From the NCBI GenBank assembly GCA_037389465.1, contig JAZARR010000070.1, forward strand, positions 1,702,501 to 1,766,500: a stretch of 64,000 bases of DNA, given 5' to 3'. Shown piece by piece: positions 26,485 through 37,434 of the stretch. A program made the translations under genes and the position numbers. Source of the stretch: Baylisascaris procyonis. Taxonomy: Eukaryota; Nematoda; Chromadorea; Rhabditida; Ascarididae. Every line of letters starts with the position of its first letter. Position 1 is the first letter of the stretch. The notes below the pieces were generated by a model that searched no databases, was not told the DNA's origin, and saw only the letters and a list, made by a program, of their open reading frames with translations.

Positions 26485-29363
26485 ATGTTTCATTGCATTG
26501 TGCTTATCTGCATTGCCCTTCTGATTTCAGAGGGATGTGCTCAAGACAGTAAGTTATGCTGAATATGCACACCTCATCACAGACGTAATCTTAGCGATGC
26601 TGCTGCGTTGTCTTATGCCCTCCCCCCCCCCCTTCCCCCTCCCTCTCACGACGTCTCCAACCACTTTATCGTATTCCTTCCTATTAAAGGTAGCAATCGC
26701 CGAAATGTCAATGAAGATTTTGTATTAGTATAAGGCTTGTGTTGAAAATGAGCGTTTCATATGTGGCGGTTGTTGTGCTTGGCCCTCTCAAAAGTGGAGT
26801 GCACTTCCATCGTTGAGCGTTTAAATTTTCCAAGAACGAGTTCACACCTCAACGTTTCATGCAAATCGCAATATGCTACGGGACGTAGGAACAACGATAT
26901 GAGTCGTGTGATTAGTTGCTTGCGAATGAAATAACACCGCTGTTATTCACCTTCGAAATATAATTTTTTTCTGGTCGCCTTTGTGACAGTAAGTGGAATA
27001 CGGTAATATTTGAATATTTCAAGAATTTAAAATCACACCTATATTTGCAGAATGCGGTTTGCTTATAAGGATGATCCGACGACAGGATGAAGTAATTTTG
27101 CTCTGCAGTTCAGATACTTCAGAAATAAAACGATGATTGCTCTGAAACTGTGGCCTTCAATTAAGAATCATCAGCCTGCAGCAAGCGCATAGGAGAAATG
27201 TTCTCAAAACGGAAACTGCTGTGTTTGAAAGTTTAAATTTTGCAATAATTGTAACTTTCGACGGTTTGAAATCTACGGGATGTGCTTATAATTGTGAACC
27301 GAGAAAGAAGGCAGTAGATTTAAAGTGAAGACAGTAAACGACTTTCCATTTATTTGGTCGGTTTGGACGATTCATTAAAAGGCGATTTAAGCAAAAAACA
27401 CTATGAAAGCAACCGCATCTTCGAACGAAACGTGTCCCTTAACCGCAACTTCAGCTGCAGCTTCGACGGCAACGAGTGATTCAACCTCGGACTCAAGCAC
27501 ATCTTCGACGGCGACGAGTGATTCAACCTCAGACTCAAGCACATCTTCGACGACGACGAGTGATTCAACCTCAGACTCAAGCACATCTTCGGCGGCGACG
27601 AGTGATTCAACCTCGGACTCAAGCACATCTTCAACCGCAACTAGTGATTCAACCTCGGACTCAAGCACATCTTCGACCGCAACTAGTGATTCAACCTCGG
27701 ACTCAAGCACATCTTCGACCGCAACGAGTGATTCAACCTCGGACTCAAGCACATCTTCGACCGCAACGAGTGATTCAACATCGGAATCATCCACAACTTC
27801 TAGCACGATTATCACCACTACTGTGCAAAGTATGCTTCCAATTTTCTGCAAAAACCTTCATATGAAGGCAGCGGTTTATATCCAAATGAAATGGGCGAAT
27901 TTTTAGATAATTTAGCACAATATAGCTATGCTGAGTCATGTGACATCTTCAGTGCCTTTAAGCATGTTTTAACTGCTACCATATGTTAGGCACAAATCCA
28001 CAGGACGCACAGTTCCCACAAGAAGCACTTCGTTTTCAATATTAAGTATCGTCTTGCTCTCAAAAAACGAAACTGTCGACAAATTTTGACTTCCGCCGAT
28101 GAAAGAGATGAACATTTTCCTCGTGGAGATATGCTGATGTTAACAAGGATCTAAATATGCATACCGGGCTCATGTAATGCAAAGCTTTCAGGTGGATGTC
28201 AGGATATTGCAACGAATTGCATGCAACTTCAAAGCTTATGCACGAATAGTCTCTACAGGGAATTGATGACTAAAAATTGTGCAAAGACGTGTGGTTACTG
28301 CGGTGGAAGTGGTAGTGGCGGTAAGAATAATATTGTTTAATGCGGCAATACAATCTTTTCATAATGCGCTTGATTAATTTTGTTGTCTCAACAAATCCTC
28401 CCATTCATTACCCGTAGGAAATGAACGCGTTCACATGAAAGCTGATGTGGTATTGCAAAGAACTCTTCCTAGCCGATGGTCATCGAGTCTTCTAATGTTA
28501 AGATTTATACCGAAATGATGAAACACTTGCTTCCTTATTTTGGGCAATCCTTAGTCGCCATTACAATTCATTTGCGCACAAAACATTCTGGACTCTACAA
28601 AAAAACACATTGATTTCTCATCACCCATTGATTTTGCACTTTTTGATCCCCTATAGTTTAATGGGCCTTTCCAAAACTTCATCTCTTTTGACGAATTTTT
28701 TAATATTATTCATGCAAATTGCTCGCAAAACATTGCAAAACTTTCAGGTGGATGTCAGGATGTTGCAACGAACTGTGCACAGCTTCAAAGCTTATGCACG
28801 AATAGTCTATACCAGGAATTGTTGAGCAAAAACTGCGCGCAGACCTGTGGTTATTGCGGTGGTAGTGGTGGCAGTGGTGGCGGCAGTACCAATCGTAAGA
28901 ACAATATTTTGTAATTCTGAAGTGTCTCGTTTCGGCAGTGCTCTTTGTCATAAGAACTTTTTAAGTAATTTAAATAGATAATGACTGTTGAAAGTTAAGG
29001 ATTCGTCGCTATTTCTAGGTCAGATAGAACGACTTTTTGAGGTGATTTAGCGTGTTTCGCTTTTTCTCGCCCATCCGCCAAATAGATACTCTAGAGCCAA
29101 GGTTAGAGGGACGGTTAAGAAGTTGAATGCGCCATATTACGAATTGCGAACAGAGGGAATTGTGTAGAATCGCTGTCGAAAACCTGAAAAATTGCTCTTC
29201 ATTTCGAGATTTCTGGAATAGCAGTACTGGATAACACGCGATATTTGCAGCTAACTGCGTGGATGTTGCTACGAATTGTGCACAATTGGCTTATTTGTGC
29301 AACAACAGCCTTTATTTCCAACTGTTAACTCAGAACTGCGCCAGAACGTGCAGCAGATGTTGA
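26485..29363 (+). CDS. Secreted mucin-like protein with three ShKT domains (paralogue A), 296 aa
   Basis: Five exons, all joined in phase 1: 26485-26548, 27392-27829, 28192-28320, 28748-28894, 29251-29363. Exon 1 is a signal peptide (MFHCIVLICIALLISEG). Exon 2 (residues 22-167) is a Ser/Thr/Asp mucin domain: seven to eight copies of a 14-residue repeat close to TATSDSTSDSSTSS, a dense O-glycosylation target. Exons 3-5 each hold one 35-residue ShKT domain (170-204, 213-247, 262-296) with six cysteines spaced C-x6-C-x6-C-x12-C-x3-C-x2-C and the usual C-x-D start. Gly-Ser linkers (GGSGSGG, GGSGGSGGGSTN) separate them. The protein ends on the last ShKT cysteine. The layout matches Toxocara TES-120 surface-coat mucins, which as I recall carry two such domains, not three. 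The likely role, in the secreted coat at the host interface, is inference. An AATAAA lies at 29413. Confidence 0.88.
27433..27798 (+). repeat. 42-bp coding minisatellite in mucin exon A
   Basis: Seven near-identical 42-bp units plus a partial eighth code the 14-residue Ser/Thr/Asp repeat. Units differ by few bases (TCGACGGCGACG / TCGACGACGACG / TCGGCGGCGACG / TCGACCGCAACG variants). Because the period is a multiple of three and the units lack stops, long ORFs also appear in other frames on both strands; those are artefacts of the repeat. Confidence 0.92.
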
Positions 29364-29412
29364 ACATCTCCATCAGCGAACGATTTATTTGCAATGGGAA
29401 ATTCTTCATTGA

Positions 29413-29418
29413 AATAAA
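29413..29418 (+). terminator. Poly(A) signal of mucin gene A
   Basis: AATAAA lies 50 bases after the TGA stop. The identical signal at the same distance follows paralogue B (35723-35728). Confidence 0.7.
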
Positions 29419-29807
29419 TTGTTCATTTTGTTTTGCATATATACTTTGGAGTTGATGGAAAAGCTTCATTTTGAATTACGTGAAGAGATATGTGTTAGAA
29501 GGAATATAAAGATACTAAAGACATTACTTTTATCCCGCAAAAGACCCCAAAAACTATCTCCTTCACCTCTCTTCCTCCTATTTTGCTTTGACTTAGATAA
29601 TAAAACATGACCGATCCACTTGTCGGTTGATGCGATTGAAAACATTTCAACGAAAAGGTTCGAATAACTTTAAAACTGAAAGCACTCTGATAAAATTCTG
29701 CCACAAATTTCGCTTCTTCTGCTCAGAAATCTACTGACTGAACTGACACTCAACCTATTGTTGTTTGACTACAATCTAACAATCTCGAATAAATCTCTCT
29801 AAAATGA

Positions 29808-29893
29808 ACGGATGTATAAAGGCGGTAAAAGGATACGATGCAAACAGGCTACGGATGTATAAAGGCGGTAAAAGGATACGATGCAAACAGGCT
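29808..29893 (+). repeat. 43-bp tandem duplication
   Basis: The 43-bp unit ACGGATGTATAAAGGCGGTA... ending in CAAACAGGCT is present twice head to tail. Its second copy leads straight into the LTR-like segment shared with 37171-37434, where only one copy exists. Confidence 0.88.
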
Positions 29894-30126
29894 ATCTACT
29901 TTAGCTAGGAATTGCCATGCTTCCAGTTTCTCAGAACTCCCTCCCGCTTTATCGTGTATCGCATCAAGGATTTAGTGCTTGATACGTTCAGCGACAGACG
30001 TTCGTTTGTAACTATGCCGATAAGATTTTCGCTGATGAAAACACGCAGTGGGAACACTAATATTCAAAATTTACGGAGACTGGCTGCAGATATCACTTTC
30101 TGCGTACGAGCTTTACAATACTGTTA
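29866..30126. repeat. LTR-like dispersed segment, copy 1
   Basis: About 260 bp, strongly similar to 37171-37434. Shared stretches include GGATTTTCGCTCATGAAAACACG-type and GGGAACACTAATATTCAAAA sequence. It lies downstream of the decayed BEL/Pao integrase, reading on that element's strand, where a 3' LTR would be expected. It also ends duplication unit A. Whether it is truly an LTR cannot be settled from two copies. Confidence 0.6.
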
Positions 30127-30603
30127 CATATTATCACCTGCTTCTCTGATATGCCAGTGCAGAAGGGCATCGATGCACGCACTTCGTTGCGTTTGCGTAT
30201 AGTAGCTGGCGTTCACCCAGACTACACACTGTTGTTTCTTGTAGCCGTCACGTATGACTTCTCGATCGGTGATCTACGTAGATAGAACAATTATGATCGA
30301 TCGATGTAGGTATATATACAGTTAGTGCTGATCCCGTCGGGTACAGATGTCTTTTAGTTGTCGAAACTGCTGTTGATGTTCCCAAGCACAGCATGAATAT
30401 GATCATTACATACGTGAGTGGGAAGAAACGGATTGTCCTATTTCGACATATCCTTAATGTCGATTGGTCTGCGGTTTTCCTCTTCGCTATCTCGTTCTTG
30501 CACTATGGCATTCCAAGTTATTTTTGTCTTCTTCTTCGGGATCTTCTCATTCCATACAAGGATCATCCGGTTTGAGTTGTCTTCTTTCATCTTCGTCGGT
30601 CAT

Positions 30604-31190
30604 CTAATTGTCGTCGTTCGTCACTTCAAGCATAGCAATTAGGTTAATCAGTGGCGTGCACTCTCCCCCATCAACGACCTTTAGCTCTACTGCTCGTACA
30701 GCTTGGTCTGCACTTGCAATCGCGCGCAGTAGGCGAGCTAGTTTCCATACACTTCGAGGAACTCCTTTAATCAGGACAATGTAATACAATCGAGGAATGC
30801 ACGAGTCGAAGGTGACGATGTTCTGACCAAGTGCATTGTCGAAGAGCGTTAAGATACACGTCGAAGCAAGCCTTGCAGAATCGGTTGGGTTTTCTTTGCG
30901 ACATTTTCCGTTGTTGCAACAACTGCTTCCGGTGGAAGGAGACTGCTGGCGAAACGAAGAGAAGCGATCTTGATGTACTCCCTACTGTCTTCAGCGTTTC
31001 AGGTAAGTGGTCGTTCGTTGACAATTTGTTCTACTTCCGTCAGCATTATTCGAAATTCGTTTTCTTGGAGTAAATATCTTCCAACTGCTCTGCGTGACGA
31101 TTCCTTGACGAGTCGCATCATTCCTTAGAAAATGCCGCCTTGCCATGGTACATAGCCTGGGATGAACCTCCATCTTCTCTTCCTCCTCGC
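30604..31190 (-). pseudogene. Decayed BEL/Pao retrotransposon integrase (C-terminal part)
   Basis: Read on the minus strand in shifting frames, this segment follows the end of a BEL/Pao polyprotein. A PGYVPWQGGIF motif (about 31160) is followed by a stop. Next comes GMMRLVKESSRRAVGRYLL...EFRIMLTEVEQIVNERPLT (31120-31010), the integrase core end. Then FDVYLNALRQCTWSEHRHL (about 30870) and a C-terminal domain VWKLARLLRAIASADQAVRA...INLIAMLEV (30750-30610). At least one in-frame stop and two frame changes make it non-functional. GC is higher than in the flanks. It lies between duplication units A and B. No reverse transcriptase part was found, so the element is heavily truncated. Confidence 0.78.
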
Positions 31191-33406
31191 CAACTCCTCT
31201 TGGCGAGGTCGACTACTTTTTGTGAAAGTAGAAGTAGAAGGTTCTTACCGTTGTAAGAGATTATCGTTTCCGGTTGACCTCATCCCGCAAGAAATCATTG
31301 AAATACATTGAGGTAGGCTTCGACGATGAGCGAGTTTATTAGTTCAAGATGTACTGCTCAGGTGGTTTAGGTGTTTCTAGACAAGTAGAATAACATTCCT
31401 ACAAAACGAGCGTTACTTATTCATTTCCTCATAATAACGGGTCGTGTGCTTGTACGCAGGTCAACGCTGTCCTCTATCCTCAAACTTGGACAACTGAACC
31501 GTCACTTCAATGGAGATATTCTTTGTCATTCGACGCAGCAAACCATGAAGAGTCCAACGGATGGTGGATAAACGCACGCACAAAGTAGAGACACAATCTG
31601 CAGTGGGAAATATAAATATAAACTATCTTTGAAAATGCTATAGAAGGCACAGAAATACGATAGAACTGGTTTTTCTTCATTTGCTGCACATTTTTCTCCT
31701 TATTAAAATTTTTAAGAAATGTGTTGATGCAGCCGACCTCATAATTTTTTCCAATATTCCTCATAACTAGACAAGGGCAAAGATAATTGATAGGAGTAAA
31801 GTGATGCCTAAGACGTTGAAAGAAAGAAATACCGAAGAGATCGATCGTGGAATTCAACAAGTTCTTTTAAAGCAATGCCTGCTGGATGAGTATTCATTTA
31901 ACATCGGACTGGAATGGTTGGTTTTTTGGTTTTATTTGCTTCATATTGACTCTATTATGAGACTGATATTTATTTCTTTTTTACTGCGAATAATCTATGA
32001 GATGCCTCGCTATGCCCACTGTGAGTAGAAAATATCAAAAGTGCTACAGTATGAAATATTGCACTTTACGCTATGTTTGATGATGATTCCGAGCGTTTCG
32101 TGATTTTGAATGGTCGAAATGACTTCAATTTGATGACGTGATATATGTGACACCTCAAATTTGATTTATTTGAGCAGGTGCTCTTTATTCATGAAATAAA
32201 TTGTGAGTGATCACAAATCTTCTCCCATCTAATCGGTCATGGCGCTTCTACTATGGATTCTAAGCGGTCGATAAGCATAGTTGTTTAATCTCTACAGCAC
32301 TATAACAGATATCTCAATAAAGCAAAAAGAAATATGAATTGTTTTCTATTCATAAATGTTCTCCTCTTTCATAAAATACGTTTTGTTTAATCGTTTCCCC
32401 ATTATCACTTAATAGAGACATTTGAAAAGGGCTATCGATGAATTTATTGGTGTTGAACTCAGACTGAGCAACTCTGTTCCTTGCATCACAACAAAAAAAT
32501 GAGCCATACAGCAAGAAAGATTAGTTCAATATAGCAACGGAAATAATAACATTACAGGCGCACATTTTTTTTTAGCAGATTCTTGAGAAGATTCGTTGAT
32601 TATCGACACTCGTTGTTTAATTGGTCAATGATTGTCAAATACAGAGATTTTGTGCAAATAAATATCTTCGATTATGTCAGCCATCTAATGTATAGGAAGA
32701 ATGATCTATTGATGCAACTGATTCTGTAGTTTCCATACTTCACTAAAATTTGACGCACATTGAAATATATGAACTTTTGGATGTAACAAGTGGATTAACA
32801 TGGTGGTCTTTAACGCTTTCAGCCTTCCGTGATTTCATTACCGTTTTTTGCAATTCAGCTCCTCTTTTAACAACGGGCAATTTATAAAATAGACGACTGA
32901 AGAAATCAGTTTGAATACCGCGCTCAAATGGAGTAGTTCATATCCGGCGCCTTAACATTGAAAAAAAAGCCGAACAAAATTAAACAGAATTTAGAACACA
33001 GTTTCCTTGTTTAGAGCTTGAATGATATATATGTTTACAGAGAAGGACATTTTTTCTGCATTCATTTTTCGCATCTACCATGCTCTAAGATCCGATCATT
33101 ATACCGTTAAAATCACTGCAATTTTTCCATATTCATTCAATGGATCATGGATGCTGGATTCTCTAAAATTATATAAGGGGCTGTATCGTATTTAATAGCC
33201 AAAAAAAGAGGAATATCGTTTGGCCGTGCCGGTTGCACTTTTTCCCCGCATTTCATCAATTCTCTACAGTTCAGCATTGTTTCTGCAATGTTTGCTCTGG
33301 AGTATCTTCAACAAAAATTCGCTTGAAATATTTAAAAAAGAACGAATAAGAAGATGAGCGCAGTTCATTTTTGTTTACCCATCTGCATTAGTTGTTCAAA
33401 ATCAAG

Positions 33407-33414
33407 TATAAAAA
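33407..33414 (+). promoter_or_regulatory. TATA box of mucin gene B
   Basis: TATAAAAA lies 37 bases before the ATG at 33451, at the same place as in paralogue A, within a short conserved promoter block. Confidence 0.6.
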
Positions 33415-33450
33415 GAGCAGCTAATGTTGAATTGTGTCAAAAACCTCAAA

Positions 33451-35673
33451 ATGTTTCGTTGCATTGTGCTCGTCTGTATTGCTCTTCTGATTTCGGAGGG
33501 ATATGCTCAAGGCGGTAAGTTATGCTAAATATGCAAACCTCTTCAAAAGTTGTGATTTCTGCGATGGCGTTGAGTTCTTTTGATGTCTAATGCCCCTTCC
33601 CCCCCCCCCCCCTTCCTCACCATGTCCCCTAATCCCCATTTCTTCGTATTCCTTCTTATTTTAAGGCAGTGGTAGCGGAAATAATAATGGAAATTTGTAA
33701 TAATATTGCTCATAATCATGGACGGTTGAAAAAGGCAGTAGATGTCTAGTGAAAAAGTAAGTGAATTTGCATTTATTTGGTCAGTTTGAACGATTCATTG
33801 AAACGGGCTTTAAGTAAACAACGGTGCGAACGCAACCACATCTTCCAACGGTACGAGTGCCTCAACCACAGTTTTAGCGAATGCCACAACCTCGGATCCA
33901 CCCACGTCTCAGGCCGCAGCGAATGCCACAACCTCGGATCCATCCACGTCTCAGGCCGCAGCGAATGCCACCACCTCGGATCCATCCACGACTCAGGCCG
34001 TAGCGAATGCCACAACCTCAGGTTCATCCACAACTTCGAACGCGACTATGACCAGTACTACACAAAGTATACTTCCAAGTTATTGTAAAAAAACGTTCAT
34101 ATGGAACGAATGATTTATATCCGAATCGAAATGGGGAAATTCTACAAAAATTTGGCAGAGTATTGCGGAAAGTTTTTTTTGCGAAAATTTTCCTAGCTAC
34201 TGCTGATTAAATTTCCAAAGGTCAGCATATATACTGAACCATGTGGTATCTTTTAATATATTTAAGCATGTTTTAATTGCTAGTACATCCGCATACCAGT
34301 AAAGGCAAAGATCCGCTGGACACGCAGTCCACATTGCGCATACGAAAGACCTCAAGTTTTCAATACCAAATATCCACTCGCTCTCAAGAGACAAAACTTT
34401 TCGCTTTCGCCGATGGCGAAAACTTTTTCCACGTGGAGATATTTTAATGTAAAGAAAATCTGCACATGTATTTTCATGAAAGATCATTTAATGCAAAGCT
34501 TTCAGGTGGATGTCAGGATATTGCAACGAATTGTGCGCAACTTCAAAGCTTATGCACGAATAGTCTCTACAGGGAATTGATGACTAAAAATTGTGCAAAG
34601 ACGTGTGGTTACTGCGGTGGTAGTGGTAGTGGCGGTAAGAATAATATTGTTTAATGCGGCAATACAATCTTTTCATAATGCGCTTGATTAATTTTGTTGT
34701 CTCAACAAATCCTCCCATTACCCGTAGGAAATGAACGCGTTCACATGAAAGCTGATGTGGTATTGCAAAGAACTCTTCCTAGCCGATGGTCATCGAGTCT
34801 TCTAATGTTAAGATTTATACCGAAATGATGAAACACTTGCTTCCTTATTTTGGGCAATCCTTAGTCGCCATTACAATTCATTTGCGCACAAAACATTCTG
34901 GACTCTACAAAAAAACACATTGATTTCTCATCACCCCTTGATTTTGCACTTTTTGATCCGCTATAGTTTAATGGGCCTTTCCAAAACTTCATCTCTTTTG
35001 ACGAATTTTTTAACATTATTCATGCAAATTACTCGCAAAACATTGCTAAACTTTCAGGTGGATGTCAGGATGTTGCAACGAACTGTGCACAGCTTCAAAG
35101 CTTATGCACGAATAGTCTATACCAGGAATTGTTGAGCAAAAACTGCGCGCAGACCTGTGGTTATTGCGGTGGTAGTGGTGGCAGTGGTGGCGGCAGTACC
35201 AATCGTAAGAACAATATTTTGTAATTCTGAAGTGTCTCGTTTCGGCAGTGCTCTTTGTCATAAGAACTTTTTAAGTAATTTAAATAGATAATGACTGTTG
35301 AAAGTTAAGGATTCGTCGCTATTTCTAGGTCAGATAGAACGACTTTTTGAGGTGATTTAGCGTGTTTCGCTTTTTCTCGCCCATCCGCCAAATAGATACT
35401 CTAGAGCCAAGGTTAGAGGGACGGTTAAGAAGTTGAATGCGCCATATTACGAATTGCGAACAGAGGGAATTGTGTAGAATCGCTGTCGAAAACCTGAAAA
35501 ATTGCTCTTCATTTCGAGATTTCTGGAATAGCAGTACTGGATAACACGCGATATTTGCAGCTAACTGCGTGGATGTTGCTACGAATTGTGCACAATTGGC
35601 TTATTTGTGCAACAACAGCCTTTATTTCCAACTGTTAACTCAGAACTGCGCCAGAACGTGCAGCAGATGTTGA
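33451..35673 (+). CDS. Secreted mucin-like protein with three ShKT domains (paralogue B), 234 aa
   Basis: Same five-exon structure and phase 1 joins as paralogue A: 33451-33514, 33815-34066, 34506-34634, 35058-35204, 35561-35673. Signal peptide MFRCIVLVCIALLISEGYA. The mucin exon (residues 22-105) is shorter. It has about four 14-residue repeats of a different sequence (ANATTSDPSTSQAA type), with N-A-T sequons that could carry N-glycans and with proline. The three ShKT domains (108-142, 151-185, 200-234) and linkers are nearly identical to paralogue A; one visible change is Ala for Met after the second cysteine of domain 1. The protein ends on the last cysteine. As for A, a coat or secreted mucin role is inferred from family layout. 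The shared splice phase makes every ShKT exon a cassette that can be duplicated or skipped without a frameshift. Confidence 0.88.
33882..34034 (+). repeat. 42-bp coding repeats in mucin exon B
   Basis: Four 42-bp units beginning GCGAATGCCACAACCTCGGA code ANATTSDP-type 14-residue repeats. The period equals that of exon A although the sequence is different. Confidence 0.9.
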
Positions 35674-35722
35674 ACATCTCCATCAGCGAACGATTTATTT
35701 GCAATGGGAAATTCTTCATTGA

Positions 35723-35728
35723 AATAAA
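35723..35728 (+). terminator. Poly(A) signal of mucin gene B
   Basis: AATAAA lies 50 bases after the TGA, as in paralogue A. Confidence 0.7.
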
Positions 35729-35769
35729 CTGTTCATTTTGCTTTGCATATACACTTTAGAGTTGATTGA

Positions 35770-37170
35770 AAAATTTCACTTGAACTGCATGGAGAAGTGT
35801 TTGATAGAAAGCAGAAAGCAAACGTTCTTTTCGTAGCATCTGTCGTCAGAACACATTCCTTCATTACAAATTTCTGGAAGCCTTCGCTGACACGAAGCAG
35901 GACAGAAAAGAATTAAATAAACTGGTTTGCCTTACCAGTCTTACCTCTCAAAAAGGCTTTAGGTGCGTACTCACTTCATTGGGGCTTCATTGCTTGCAAC
36001 TAGTAAGAGTTTTAAATGACCTGATTTAATATTTGATCACTCTGTCGCCATATGACACAGTAATCATAAGAACTGTAATGCCTCATTGCCTGATAGTGGA
36101 CGATTTTGAAATAGATGCAGATTCAAATGTGCCCCCTCCTTTCGCCGCTCTCTTTGTCACTCTCATGCTGTCGTTTCACCTCACATATGTCAAGTGTTAA
36201 CGTTCATTTCCCTGCATGATTAAAAGTCAAAAAATTACACGCAGAAATATACGGCCATTCATCTCAGATTTTAGCTGCAAATGATGATGCAAATTAAAGA
36301 CACAAAAGTTGGAGCAGACGGCAATGAAAAACATCAATGAAAGTAATGAATTAGACTGCAGAAGTTCCCATTTCACAATGCAACAGTGCAGAATGTGATA
36401 CAATGACAAATTTTGCTTTTTATGAAGTTTTGTTGCCTAAAATATTCTGCTAATTATATGATTTGCACATCCCGAAATATTGTTCTTCCTGTGGCGAATG
36501 CAGTCAGGAAGAGTATTTATCGAGACAAAGACGCTGCTTATAATAGTGGCAATGATATGCATATTACAATCAGAATTAAAGCGATAATAGCATTTCATTT
36601 AATATGCGTTGTAAAATAGTCACAATAAGGACAAATTAGGTACTTTCACTAGTAATAATATTTCATTTCTTTTCCTTTATTTGAGTTAAGCATTTCTTTG
36701 AATAACATTTCTTTGAATGAGATTAACGCTGTGTGCATGACAACACCCAGTGATCATCTATCTACTCTTCGTAAGCAGTTATGTGAGTAGTTAGTCATAT
36801 TTGGACGAAGACACTTCATTGTGCGTTTATGACATCATCGAATATATTTGTTGAGTATATCGATGACGTCAATACACATATCAGCACACAGATAGCATCT
36901 AAATGTTTGTCTATCTAAACGATGGTTTTAAATGGGAAACCACTAAAATTAAATTCACAAAATGCAGTTCATAATTTAAGTTTTTATTTTATATTTATAG
37001 TCAGTGTGAGCAGCGTGATTGTAGACGTGCGTTTTATGTCAACTGTTATAGCACCTTCTTTCATTTGTTTAAAATCAGCAAAATTGCCGATAAGAGTGTC
37101 AGAAAGAAATATTTCTATTCGAAAGGAAATGCGGTAGCAAAATAAGGAGGTAAAATCTGTTATCTTTTAA
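35770..37170. other. Unit B-specific downstream DNA
   Basis: About 1.4 kb between the end of the near-identical tract and the LTR-like segment; the matching interval in unit A is only about 0.4 kb. It is AT-rich, with no exon I can support and no clear transposon ends. Confidence 0.45.
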
Positions 37171-37434
37171 AATGGTAAAAGGATATGATGCAAACAAGCT
37201 ATCTATTTTAGCTAGAAAATGTGCGATTCACATTTCCCATGACCCCCTCCTGCTTAATCGTGCATCGCATTAAGCATTTAGTGCTTGATATTCGTTCGGC
37301 GGCAGATGTTCGTTTGTAGCTACGCCGACAGGATTTTCGCTCATGAAAACACGCAGTGGGAACACTAATATTCAAAATTTACGGAGACTGGCCGCAGATA
37401 TCACTTTCTACGAACGAGCCTTGCGATGCTGTTA
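37171..37434. repeat. LTR-like dispersed segment, copy 2
   Basis: Matches 29866-30126 (see that entry). It lacks the 43-bp tandem duplication of copy 1 and marks the right end of duplication unit B. Confidence 0.6.

Larger units (their letters stand above)
24838..30126 (+). repeat. Tandem segmental duplication, unit A
   Basis: Unit A matches unit B (31577-37435) in order and orientation along its length. Matched anchors: 24843 with 31580 (GTAGAGACA...GCAGTG), 25443 with 31930 (TTTGTTTCATATTGACT), 25970 with 33000 (ACACAGTTTCCTTGTTTAGA), 26143 with 33138 (TCATGGATGCTGGATTCTCT), the first exon 26485 with 33451, and the LTR-like end segment 29866-30126 with 37171-37434. Similarity outside the ShKT exons is about the level of old paralogous DNA with many indels. 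The unit carries one complete mucin/ShKT gene. Unit A has a (TA)n tract at 26007-26044 that unit B lacks. Confidence 0.85.

Noticed and set aside
27387..27906. Four overlapping long ORFs on both strands across mucin exon A
   Set aside because: The 42-bp repeat has no stops in several frames, so long shadow frames arise automatically. Only the plus frame with a signal peptide exon and in-phase ShKT exons makes sense.
28610..28825. 71-codon plus-strand ORF, also present at 34920-35135
   Set aside because: It runs through the intron into ShKT exon 2 in the wrong frame. Its duplication only reflects the near-identical tract.
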